64,000 nucleotides of DNA from Sphingopyxis yananensis (GTDB taxonomy: Bacteria; Pseudomonadota; Alphaproteobacteria; Sphingomonadales; Sphingomonadaceae), in contig NZ_JAJEWI010000004.1 of assembly GCF_020687785.1 (NCBI RefSeq), positions 20,005 through 84,004 of the forward strand, given 5' to 3'. Below are positions 36,864-44,223 of the stretch, one piece after another. The position numbers and the translations under genes were made by a program. The notes under the pieces were generated by a model. That model ran no database searches, had not been told where the DNA came from, and saw only the letters and a program-made list of their open reading frames with translations. Each line of letters opens with the position of its first letter. Positions within the stretch are counted from its first letter, which is position 1.

Positions 36864-39452
36864 ATGAACAACAAGACGTGGATATTGCAAAGCTCTAGCC
36901 TTGCGCTCGCCCTGATGTTGAGCGGTTGCGGCGGCGGTGGCGGCGGCGGCGTGAACAGCACGCCCGCCCCGCCCCCCGCTCCGACGCCGACACCCAGCCC
37001 GACGCCCACTCCAACCCCAACGCCTGCGGCTAATGTCGACTTGCTCTCACCGATGGTCAGCGAGACCTTCACCAGCAACTCGGCAACTGGCTCGGCCTCA
37101 TTCCCCAAGTCGGGTGCAAAACCGACAATCAGCGCCGCGCAGTCAGCGGCGAAAATTGCCTATAACGCCTCAAACCAATCCTACACGATCAGCGCTGGCG
37201 GTCGCAGCCAGACTTTTGCGCCCTCGAACATCGACGCTGCGCAGTCGACCGCGCAGGTTACCGTCTATGTCAAGAAAAATGGCTCGACGACCGAGGCGTT
37301 GACGCTAACCAAGCCCGGGACTTCAGGCCTTTTTACCTACCGCTATGTCGGTTCGGCGCTTTGGCAACGCACCGTTGAGGGCAGCTCTACCATCTCTGGT
37401 AATTTCGATGCCATCGCCTATGGCGTTGAGACCCCCGATGCTGCGGTGCCGCGCACAGGCCGTGCGGATTATGCGGTCGCACTGGTCGGCGTCGAGACCA
37501 CCCCATCTGGCGTCTTCGCGGTCGCGGGCTCTGGCACCACCCAAGTGGATTTCTCCACTGGCGCCATGATCACCCACGGTACCGCCGAGGGCGTCTACAA
37601 TAACGCCAGCTTCTCGAGCGAGGCGTGGCTGTCGAGCAGCGGCAACGCATTCTCGGGCAATTTCCGCTTCAACGATTTCCAGTCGTTCAACGGCACGCTG
37701 GACGGACGCCTCTATGGGCCACAGGGTGAGGAACTGGGCGCGAGCTTTGCCGCTAAAGACGGGACTGGCATGGCTATGGTGGGCACGATCACCGGACGCC
37801 AGCAGCCGCTCGCCCCCGAGAATAGCTCAATGAAGTCACTGACAAGCAACGCCTTTTTCACCAACGATTCCGCATTGATGAATGTGACGCTGCAGGGAGG
37901 CTCCGGTACCAACAACGCCTCGCAGACTTTCTCAGCTGGCTCGGCCGCGCGCAGTTCGCTCCTGCTGAACTATGATGCCGAGCGCCAAGCCTATACCGTG
38001 ATCATGCCCGACCGTTCGCGCTACTTTGACCCCGCGAATCCGGGTACGAGCTCCGACCAATTCGTCGACACCACCCCGAGCCACGACCTGCGCGGCTATC
38101 CTTATGCCACCTTCACCGGGCTGACCTATGTGAAGACCCGCCGCTGGAATATCGCGACAGGCTCAGGCAACAGCACATCCTATCGCCTGCAGGATGTCAC
38201 TTATGGTCTAGCCACCGACGCCGGCGCGGTGCCGCGCACCGGCAGCGCTAACTTCGCGATCGGAATTAACGGCACCGCCGCCGACTCTGACTTTGTGAAC
38301 CTCGCAAAAATAACCGGCTTCGGCTACCTCACCGCCGATTTCGGCGCTGGCACGCTCGATGCCAGCGGGCAGATGCTGTTCACCGAGGACTATTACATGT
38401 CTGGCCGTAGACCAAAGCAGCTGGGCGGAACTTTTGGCATAACCGGCACCATCTCGAGCACCGAGAACCAGCTCAGCGGATCGCTCAGCTTCGACGGGCT
38501 AGGACCGTATACGGGTAGCTTCAACGGCCGCTTCTATGGCCCAGACGCCGCGGAATTGGGTGGCACCTTCACCGCGTCCGACGGCAGCGGTGGCGTTGCC
38601 AGCGGCACCTTTGCGGGCGGGCACGACAATTCGGCCCAACCTGACATTGGGCTGGCATCACTGACCGACGTGACCGATATGACCGCCATCGCCGTCGCTC
38701 CCAATGCTTCGCTGGCCTATGTAACTGGGGTGTCCTACGACCCCGCAATCGGCGGTTATCGCATCAGCTTCAGGGACACGCACTTGACGGGTTCGCCGAC
38801 CTATACAGCGCTGCTCGGCACAGCCACGCGCGATGAGGTGGCCTCTAATGCCAGCGCCGACGTCTATCGCACCACGGTAAACGACCTCGACACGACCGCC
38901 ACCGTCAACCGGCCACATGCCGACAATCCGGGGCTAGTGCTCACCTATTCAAGCTTCGCCACGATCCGAGCCTCTCAGCCAGCCAGCCCGCAAAACACTG
39001 ATCCGCGCAACGGTCGCTACGACATCAGCTATGGCATCGCCACCGGCAAACAGCAGATGCCGCTGTCAGGCAGCGCGACCTATACCGGCATTGCGCTGGG
39101 CACTGGCAAGGTTACGACGAACCCCTATTCTGGCGGCTCTGTGCCGAGCACGACGACCTTCTATGACGTCACCGGCACCTCGACGATCATCGCTGATTTT
39201 GGCACACAGAGCATCACTGGCAGGATCGAGCTTGTGGGCACCGAGATGGGCGGAATCGCCACCCGCAATTTCGATGCGATCACCGCTAGGGGCAACATCA
39301 GCCTCAATGGTTTCTCTATCGGCTATAGTTCGATTAAAGGCACCTTCTACGGCCCAGCCGCGCAGGAAGTGGGCGGCAGCTTCAACATTATCCAAAATGA
39401 TATGGCCGATACGAGAACCGAACTGAATGGGATTTTTGCCGGAAAACGTTGA
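36864..39452 (+). CDS. Large TbpB-like surface lipoprotein with three transferrin-binding-type modules
   Basis: An 862-aa lipoprotein. The signal ends in lipobox LSGC (Cys22), followed by a run of seven Gly and a Pro/Thr-rich linker (about 32-56). Three repeated modules then end in TbpB barrel signatures: LYGPQGEELGASFAAKDGTG (about 281-300), FYGPDAAELGGTFTASDGSG (about 555-575) and FYGPAAQEVGGSFNI (about 826-840) to the C-terminus GIFAGKR. This matches PF01298-type Slam cargo, which binds host or environmental proteins or metal complexes at the cell surface. It sits 62 nt after the restored end of the Slam gene, so cargo and transporter are paired. GC-rich composition suggests transfer. Confidence 0.83.
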   Translation: MNNKTWILQSSSLALALMLSGCGGGGGGGVNSTPAPPPAPTPTPSPTPTPTPTPAANVDLLSPMVSETFTSNSATGSASFPKSGAKPTISAAQSAAKIAYNASNQSYTISAGGRSQTFAPSNIDAAQSTAQVTVYVKKNGSTTEALTLTKPGTSGLFTYRYVGSALWQRTVEGSSTISGNFDAIAYGVETPDAAVPRTGRADYAVALVGVETTPSGVFAVAGSGTTQVDFSTGAMITHGTAEGVYNNASFSSEAWLSSSGNAFSGNFRFNDFQSFNGTLDGRLYGPQGEELGASFAAKDGTGMAMVGTITGRQQPLAPENSSMKSLTSNAFFTNDSALMNVTLQGGSGTNNASQTFSAGSAARSSLLLNYDAERQAYTVIMPDRSRYFDPANPGTSSDQFVDTTPSHDLRGYPYATFTGLTYVKTRRWNIATGSGNSTSYRLQDVTYGLATDAGAVPRTGSANFAIGINGTAADSDFVNLAKITGFGYLTADFGAGTLDASGQMLFTEDYYMSGRRPKQLGGTFGITGTISSTENQLSGSLSFDGLGPYTGSFNGRFYGPDAAELGGTFTASDGSGGVASGTFAGGHDNSAQPDIGLASLTDVTDMTAIAVAPNASLAYVTGVSYDPAIGGYRISFRDTHLTGSPTYTALLGTATRDEVASNASADVYRTTVNDLDTTATVNRPHADNPGLVLTYSSFATIRASQPASPQNTDPRNGRYDISYGIATGKQQMPLSGSATYTGIALGTGKVTTNPYSGGSVPSTTTFYDVTGTSTIIADFGTQSITGRIELVGTEMGGIATRNFDAITARGNISLNGFSIGYSSIKGTFYGPAAQEVGGSFNIIQNDMADTRTELNGIFAGKR

Positions 39453-39853
39453 CGCGCTCGCTCGGCCAGCCCACCAGCGCCCAGCGCGAACGGGCTCAAC
39501 GCAGAGGGCGTTCCTGCGGGCGAACTGCGCGCGCACGTTGCGCAAGGCCCTTTCGGGCGCCTCCTGCGGCGCGGTAGCGGGCATTCCTTTGCCCAGGTGC
39601 TGCGGCCCTCCTCGGGCGGGTCGACCACCCGCACGCGCCCCCGCGCACGGCCCCAGCAGCCTTGCCGCCCCGCGCGACAGACTGGTAGCCGCTGGTAGCT
39701 CCGCATTCGGCTAACATCGCGGCGCTCGTCGCCGCGTGAACCGCATCTCGAAGCGGTAGGCAGCGACAAGGGCCAACTCTGCTCTCGTGACCATCAATGC
39801 GCTTGTCACGGGCCGCAGGCGCGATGGTGGCCCCCGCGAGCGCCGTTTGCGGT
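39453..39853. other. GC-rich non-coding or decayed segment
   Basis: No frame shows a recognisable family. Several overlapping frames exist only because stop codons are rare in GC-rich DNA. A degraded end of the transferred island is the best guess. Confidence 0.4.
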
Positions 39854-40352
39854 TCATCGGTCAGCCACGTCAACGCGTTTACGCATATGCAGGCAAGTTG
39901 CCCGAAACACTGTGATGGTTTCAGCCTGTTTATAAGACCAATGCCCAACGGGGTCGTCATCAAATGCGACTGCCTTAATACCTACGCCTTCGACATCCAA
40001 CTGCTGGCGAACATGAAGGAAGAAATCCATATCCGACGGACCATATCGCGCCTCGTCATCCTCAGCCAAAATTTGCTGACGATAAGCTTCTGCAAGACAA
40101 GAAATTGTCAGCGTATCAAGAACCTCAAAAGCCCTCTCTCTGTCCGCCGACGAGCCTATGCGATGATATCGTTACAGTCTCTACAAGGCTGCTGATAACG
40201 GCCCAACAAGCCATCATCGCCTTCGTGCCCACATGACACTTCAATTCACGAGGATTGTTCCGAACATATGTCCTGAGATCAGCCGGATAGGCGCAGCGAA
40301 AATTTAAACGGCCGGAACCACTGCGAAGAACATATTTCAAAACAAAACCCAC
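39854..40352 (-). pseudogene. Decayed tyrosine-integrase N-terminal fragment
   Basis: Reading leftward from 40352, the frame begins MGFVLKYVLRSGSGRLNFRCAYPADL and continues RTYVRNNPRELKCHVGTKA. This is the N-terminal DUF6538/SAM-like signature of phage-type integrases (LKY...R...FRR..PADLR..RELK.SLGT). It then loses frame near 40150. A second frame carries LAEAYRQQILAEDDEARYG and later KAVAFDDDPVGHW before stopping at 39854. The catalytic C-terminal domain with the R-H-R-Y residues is absent. It is a broken remnant at the right side of the Slam/TbpB-like island. Similarity is judged by eye. Confidence 0.5.
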
Positions 40353-40721
40353 TATTTTGCACCTCGCCTAATACCGTAGCAAAGCGATGAAAGCAGGCTT
40401 TCGCAATTTTCTTGGGATATCAATCCCTTAAGAGAGCATGGTGCACTTACAGAACTCGAAAGACAACTATATGAATTTGATAAAGAAAATTTACATTTCA
40501 GACAGAAATTTGGTGACCTTATCTATGGCCCCAGATCAGCAGCATTTTACCGGTTCGAGTGCAAAAGAGCCATAAAAGCGCATAGGATATCATAGCATTC
40601 CTGCTTACTGAGGCCCCCGAATATTATTCACCCTCCGCGTTGACCTCACACGATGCTTCATCTCTTGCATTTCGACGCAGCTCCCTCAAAAATACGGTCA
40701 CTAAACACAGAGGAAGCCATC
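40353..40721. other. AT-rich intergenic region, no gene recognised
   Basis: This stretch is markedly AT-rich beside the GC-rich island and has no protein-like frame. It should hold the promoter of the dual-HTH regulator (ribosome binding site AGAGGAAG just before 40722). Confidence 0.45.
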
Positions 40722-41585
40722 ATGCTGGGCAGTGTCGATCGCGATCAATTATTTCGGGACGTATGGGAAGTTCCGCTCGTTCAGGTGGGCGAGCGGCTGG
40801 GAATGACCGCGAGCGGGGTTTCGAAAATTTGTGATCGCATGCAGATCCCCCGCCCAGACCGAAATTATTGGCGCCTGAGCCCCAGCCAGCGGGCCGCGGT
40901 GCGTCCCGCCCAATTACCCGAACCCAATAGCCAAAAAACGCTGACGCCCTCTCCTCAGCATCAGGCTCCTGCGGGACGCAAACGCCTACCGCTCGCACTG
41001 CGCCGTGCGCAAATGATGGACATCGCTGCTCAGATATGTCTGCAAGAAGGGGCCGATGCCGTAAGCCTTAATCGCATGGCCTCTGAAATTGGAATATCAG
41101 AGGCGCAGGCCCATAATTGCTTTGCCCGTCGCATCGATTTATTAATCGCCCTCGCCCAGCGCGAGGTTGACGATTATGAAGAATCGCGTCGAAAAGTTGG
41201 GCATCGTGGACGTGATCGATACTCACATATCATCATGTCGACGATCAACTTCATCACCGAATCCGGACGACGCGGAGCCTTATTGCAATCGCTATTACTC
41301 GACCCAGAAGTACGCGAATTGATGCGCGGTAATTTCGATCAGACACGGGCGAGTGTGTCGAAGCCTATCGTTGCGGCCATGGCAGCAAATTATGGCATGA
41401 GCGCAGAAGAAGCCTTAGGCAGCAATTGGTTAGTCACAGCAATCAGCTTGCGTACTGGCAGGCTTGTTTCAGCCGGCCGATTAACGCCTGAAAATGCCAT
41501 TCGCTTATGCCTGCCCATGGTGATGGGAAGTATCCGCAGCCATGCGACATCTCAGCGCAACCGTGCCGCCTCTTCCCCAAATTAA
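40722..41585 (+). CDS. TetR-type regulator with an additional N-terminal helix-turn-helix domain
   Basis: A 287-aa protein starting MLGSVDRDQLFRDVW; AGAGGAAG lies about 8 nt upstream. Residues 5-55 (LFRDVWEVPLVQVGERLGMT then ASGVSKICDRMQIPRPDRNYW) resemble a stand-alone HTH found in small phage-like proteins. A Pro-rich linker follows, then a TetR HTH (about 105-150: QMMDIAAQICLQEGADAVSL then NRMASEIGISEAQAHNCFARRIDLL) and a helical ligand-binding region. Having two DNA-binding units in one chain is uncommon for TetR proteins. Its stop overlaps that of the convergent TetR gene by 2 nt. It probably controls the neighbouring transporter/receptor genes. Confidence 0.78.
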   Translation: MLGSVDRDQLFRDVWEVPLVQVGERLGMTASGVSKICDRMQIPRPDRNYWRLSPSQRAAVRPAQLPEPNSQKTLTPSPQHQAPAGRKRLPLALRRAQMMDIAAQICLQEGADAVSLNRMASEIGISEAQAHNCFARRIDLLIALAQREVDDYEESRRKVGHRGRDRYSHIIMSTINFITESGRRGALLQSLLLDPEVRELMRGNFDQTRASVSKPIVAAMAANYGMSAEEALGSNWLVTAISLRTGRLVSAGRLTPENAIRLCLPMVMGSIRSHATSQRNRAASSPN

Positions 41586-42193
41586 ACCGTCGGCCGCAAT
41601 TCATTGATAGAGGCTGTGATCAACCTTTGGTTCAACCGATGCGCTAAGGCCTGAGATATTTCCCCGCGCCGAACTAGGTGCGCAGCCTCTTCCGGAATGG
41701 CCTGTAATATCTGCACAACGCCTAATGCGTCGCGCGAGCCATAGAGCAAATCGCGATGCGCTTTGCGAGCCAAGCGCAAGTAAATGCGCTGGGCCAATGG
41801 TCGCATCATTCCGCCTAGATCGCGCGCGACCCATTTGTCTCGAAAGCACAGATCAATCGCCGCGCCATGCGCCACCACATGATCTAAATAAATGCGCGAA
41901 TAAGCGATCATAGATTCCGCAAAATCGGTATGGAATGGAACCGCTTCAATCCCTGCTTCCGTCAACAATTGGGCGTGGCGATCCAACACTGCAACCAATA
42001 AGCTGCTGCTATCGGGAAAGTAAGAATAGACGAGGGAACGGCTGATGCCGAGCCCGCTCGCTAACTCAGCCGGCGATACTCTGGCGCTGCGCCGCAGATT
42101 AATTTGCCTATCCGCCTCTTGCACAAGCATCGCAGATCTATCGGCTCCGCGCATCCGCCCTGCCGCTTCAATCTCCGATGGTTTGCTTAGCAT
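41582..42193 (-). CDS. TetR-family transcriptional regulator
   Basis: A 203-aa regulator. The ATG at 42193 has GAAGGAAG 6 nt upstream; longer in-frame starts overlap the transporter gene and are rejected. The HTH is around residues 30-65 (RRSARVSPAELASGLGISRS then LVYSYFPDSSSLLVAVLDRH), followed by a helical ligand domain. It lies 58 nt downstream of the GPH transporter on the same strand, so it is probably co-transcribed and may repress the locus until the transported compound binds. Confidence 0.85.
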   Translation of the reverse strand: MLSKPSEIEAAGRMRGADRSAMLVQEADRQINLRRSARVSPAELASGLGISRSLVYSYFPDSSSLLVAVLDRHAQLLTEAGIEAVPFHTDFAESMIAYSRIYLDHVVAHGAAIDLCFRDKWVARDLGGMMRPLAQRIYLRLARKAHRDLLYGSRDALGVVQILQAIPEEAAHLVRRGEISQALAHRLNQRLITASINELRPTV

Positions 42194-42251
42194 AAATCTT
42201 CCTTCAAGCGGTTCTGGCCCCATATCATCACAGCCATTCTTATTTGCCAAC

Positions 42252-43808
42252 TCAGAATGGCGATGCCGCTCCGGCGGTATCAGTGTTGGTGCGGGCACGA
42301 TCTTCGGCCTCGACGGCGCGTAATCTATCAACATTGGAACGGTGACGTCCTTGATCAATGTCATAGAAATAGAGGAACATGCACCCCACCATCCATAATA
42401 GAAAAATCACTGGCACATAGTGAGTAAGCAACGTCAGCTCCATGTCTCGCGTCACAGCCGAAGGCGAAATCTTTGCGGGGAAATGCGCCGCTGATAAAAC
42501 ATAGCCGACCGCCATCACGCCAAGCGCCGCTGAACATTGCTGCATAAAGCTAGAGGCCGCAAAGAACACACCGGCTTGATGTCGCCCAGTTTTCACCGCA
42601 AAATCTTCGACCACATCTGCAAGCATTGAGCTGGTATTGATCAAGGATATGGCGATGAAGCTCCCGCCGATGGCTCCCAATCCAAGCAAGGTGGGCACCA
42701 CCATCTCATGACCTTTTGGCCAGAACACACCAAAATAGACGAGCACCAATGCCATATTATTGATGACGATACCAAGAACGGCCATCGTAATTGCGGTGCG
42801 CTTCTTTCCCAATACTCTAGAAAAATACGGGGCTAAAGGAGCCGCCAAAGTGGCTGCAGCAACAGCTTCCAACGCCAGCACCGCCACTTGCTTGGCAGAC
42901 AGGCCAAATACATAGGTATTGAAGTAAATGGCCATCGCTGTTGCCATACCAATGGCTGTAAACTTCAGAACACCAAATGCAAAAATAGCCATAAAGCTAC
43001 GGTGCGTGAAAGCTGACCCTACCTCCCGAAAATGGTCGATGAGTTTCATCGGCTTATCATCTGATACTAATGTTTGCCCTTTGATCTGCTTCATAGTGCC
43101 CAATCCGCAGCCCAAAATGGATAACAGCATCGCAAAGCCGCCCGCCAAGGCAAATTTGGCATAGCCATCGGGATTAAGCTGCCCGACCGGATATTCAGGA
43201 GTTTTTACGAAGAAGAAGCTCAGGCTAAGTGCCATAAAAGCGAAGGTGCCAACATAACCAAACCAAAAACGCAGCGAAAATAATCGCGTTCTTTCCGCAT
43301 AATCGCGCGTCAACTCCGGCACCATTGCAGTGGAGGGAATGTCATAAGCGCTGACTGCAACACGCGTCAGGGATGCAATGGCAAATATCCAAACTCCCGT
43401 CTGCACATCCGTCAGTCCGCTTGGCGGAAACCATAGCAAAATAAAGAAAATCGCGGTTGGGATCGCTGCGCCTAAAATGAATGGATGTCGGCGTCCCAAT
43501 CTGCTGTTGGTACGATCAGACCATCGGCCGATGATGGGGTCCACTAGGGCATCAATAATCAGCGTAGCCGCAATCGCCGATGACACAATGTGCACGGGGA
43601 TGCCCACCACTTGATTATAATAAAGCAACAGATAACCAAAAGCCGCGTTTTTAACAGCGGTCGATATTGCACCTGATCCATATGCCAATCTTGCCAGAAG
43701 TGGCATTTTTCCCGCGCGACCAGCATCAGAATATTGAGCCGGATCGGCGCGCGATGCCAAGACGGATTCGACGGAAGTTGCTCCCGTCCCCAAAAGACCA
43801 TCGGCCAT
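42252..43808 (-). CDS. GPH-family (MelB-like) sugar/cation symporter
   Basis: A 518-aa inner-membrane carrier of the glycoside-pentoside-hexuronide family. Signatures: the first-helix AYGSGAISTAVKNAAFGYLLLYYNQVVGI, DALVDPIIGRWSDRTNSRLGRRHPFIL (the D..DP..G..SD motif that holds the cation site), and 12 hydrophobic segments. The N-terminal 35 residues and the polar C-terminus are cytoplasmic. It diverges from the TBDR at 44224, with which it shares a promoter-region 12-mer. Together they would bring one substrate across both membranes. Confidence 0.92.
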   Translation of the reverse strand: MADGLLGTGATSVESVLASRADPAQYSDAGRAGKMPLLARLAYGSGAISTAVKNAAFGYLLLYYNQVVGIPVHIVSSAIAATLIIDALVDPIIGRWSDRTNSRLGRRHPFILGAAIPTAIFFILLWFPPSGLTDVQTGVWIFAIASLTRVAVSAYDIPSTAMVPELTRDYAERTRLFSLRFWFGYVGTFAFMALSLSFFFVKTPEYPVGQLNPDGYAKFALAGGFAMLLSILGCGLGTMKQIKGQTLVSDDKPMKLIDHFREVGSAFTHRSFMAIFAFGVLKFTAIGMATAMAIYFNTYVFGLSAKQVAVLALEAVAAATLAAPLAPYFSRVLGKKRTAITMAVLGIVINNMALVLVYFGVFWPKGHEMVVPTLLGLGAIGGSFIAISLINTSSMLADVVEDFAVKTGRHQAGVFFAASSFMQQCSAALGVMAVGYVLSAAHFPAKISPSAVTRDMELTLLTHYVPVIFLLWMVGCMFLYFYDIDQGRHRSNVDRLRAVEAEDRARTNTDTAGAASPF

Positions 43809-43886
43809 GAAACGTTATCTCCCAACATGCCGAGCCATTCGTGCAACTCGGTTAAATTTGATCTAGTAAAGATAGTTTTTTGGTAT

Positions 43887-43898
43887 TTGTGTCAATAT
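43887..43898 (-). promoter_or_regulatory. Shared 12-mer (minus copy) upstream of the GPH symporter
   Basis: TATTGACACAAA on the minus strand, 79 nt before the symporter start. It contains a perfect -35 hexamer (TTGACA). The same 12-mer occurs in opposite orientation at 44152-44163. A shared operator or paired promoters is inference. Confidence 0.55.
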
Positions 43899-44151
43899 TA
43901 TTCAACAGCGCGCCGCCCTGTCAGTATCTGAATGTCAGATCACCCGCACCCTAGCGGAGCGCTATCCGCTAAAAAACCACATGAGGCTTGTCGGTAGAAT
44001 TGCGAAACCGCTGCTCTTTAACGGATGAGCTTGTCAATTGCGGCTTACCACCCCCACCATCACGCTACGAAAAAATTAGTAACAACTTCTATATAATCAA
44101 CAGAGACCTTCATACGAATAGCGAAACAACCTACATTTTTACGCCATATAT

Positions 44152-44163
44152 TATTGACACAAA
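44152..44163 (+). promoter_or_regulatory. Shared 12-mer (plus copy) upstream of the TBDR
   Basis: TATTGACACAAA lies 60 nt before the receptor start, identical to the copy facing the symporter. Similarity continues past the 12-mer (CC...AAA on both). No good -10 was found at 17 nt, so it may be an operator rather than a sigma-70 promoter. Confidence 0.55.
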
Positions 44164-44223
44164 CCCAAATTAAATTCAACATACCTCCAAATCTCGCAAA
44201 GAGATGTCTTGGGGAGAGAGCAT

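Noticed and set aside
36961..37030. Pro/Thr-rich repeat in the lipoprotein as a phase-variable tract
   Set aside because: The repeat is in-frame, imperfect at DNA level and acts as a normal linker after the lipid anchor.
39427..39963. Several overlapping frames of 90-155 codons on both strands
   Set aside because: They arise from high GC with few stops; none resembles a family or has a clear start signal.
42194..42364. Longer TetR protein reaching into the transporter gene
   Set aside because: The extension overlaps the 3' end of the GPH gene; GAAGGAAG before 42193 marks the real start.
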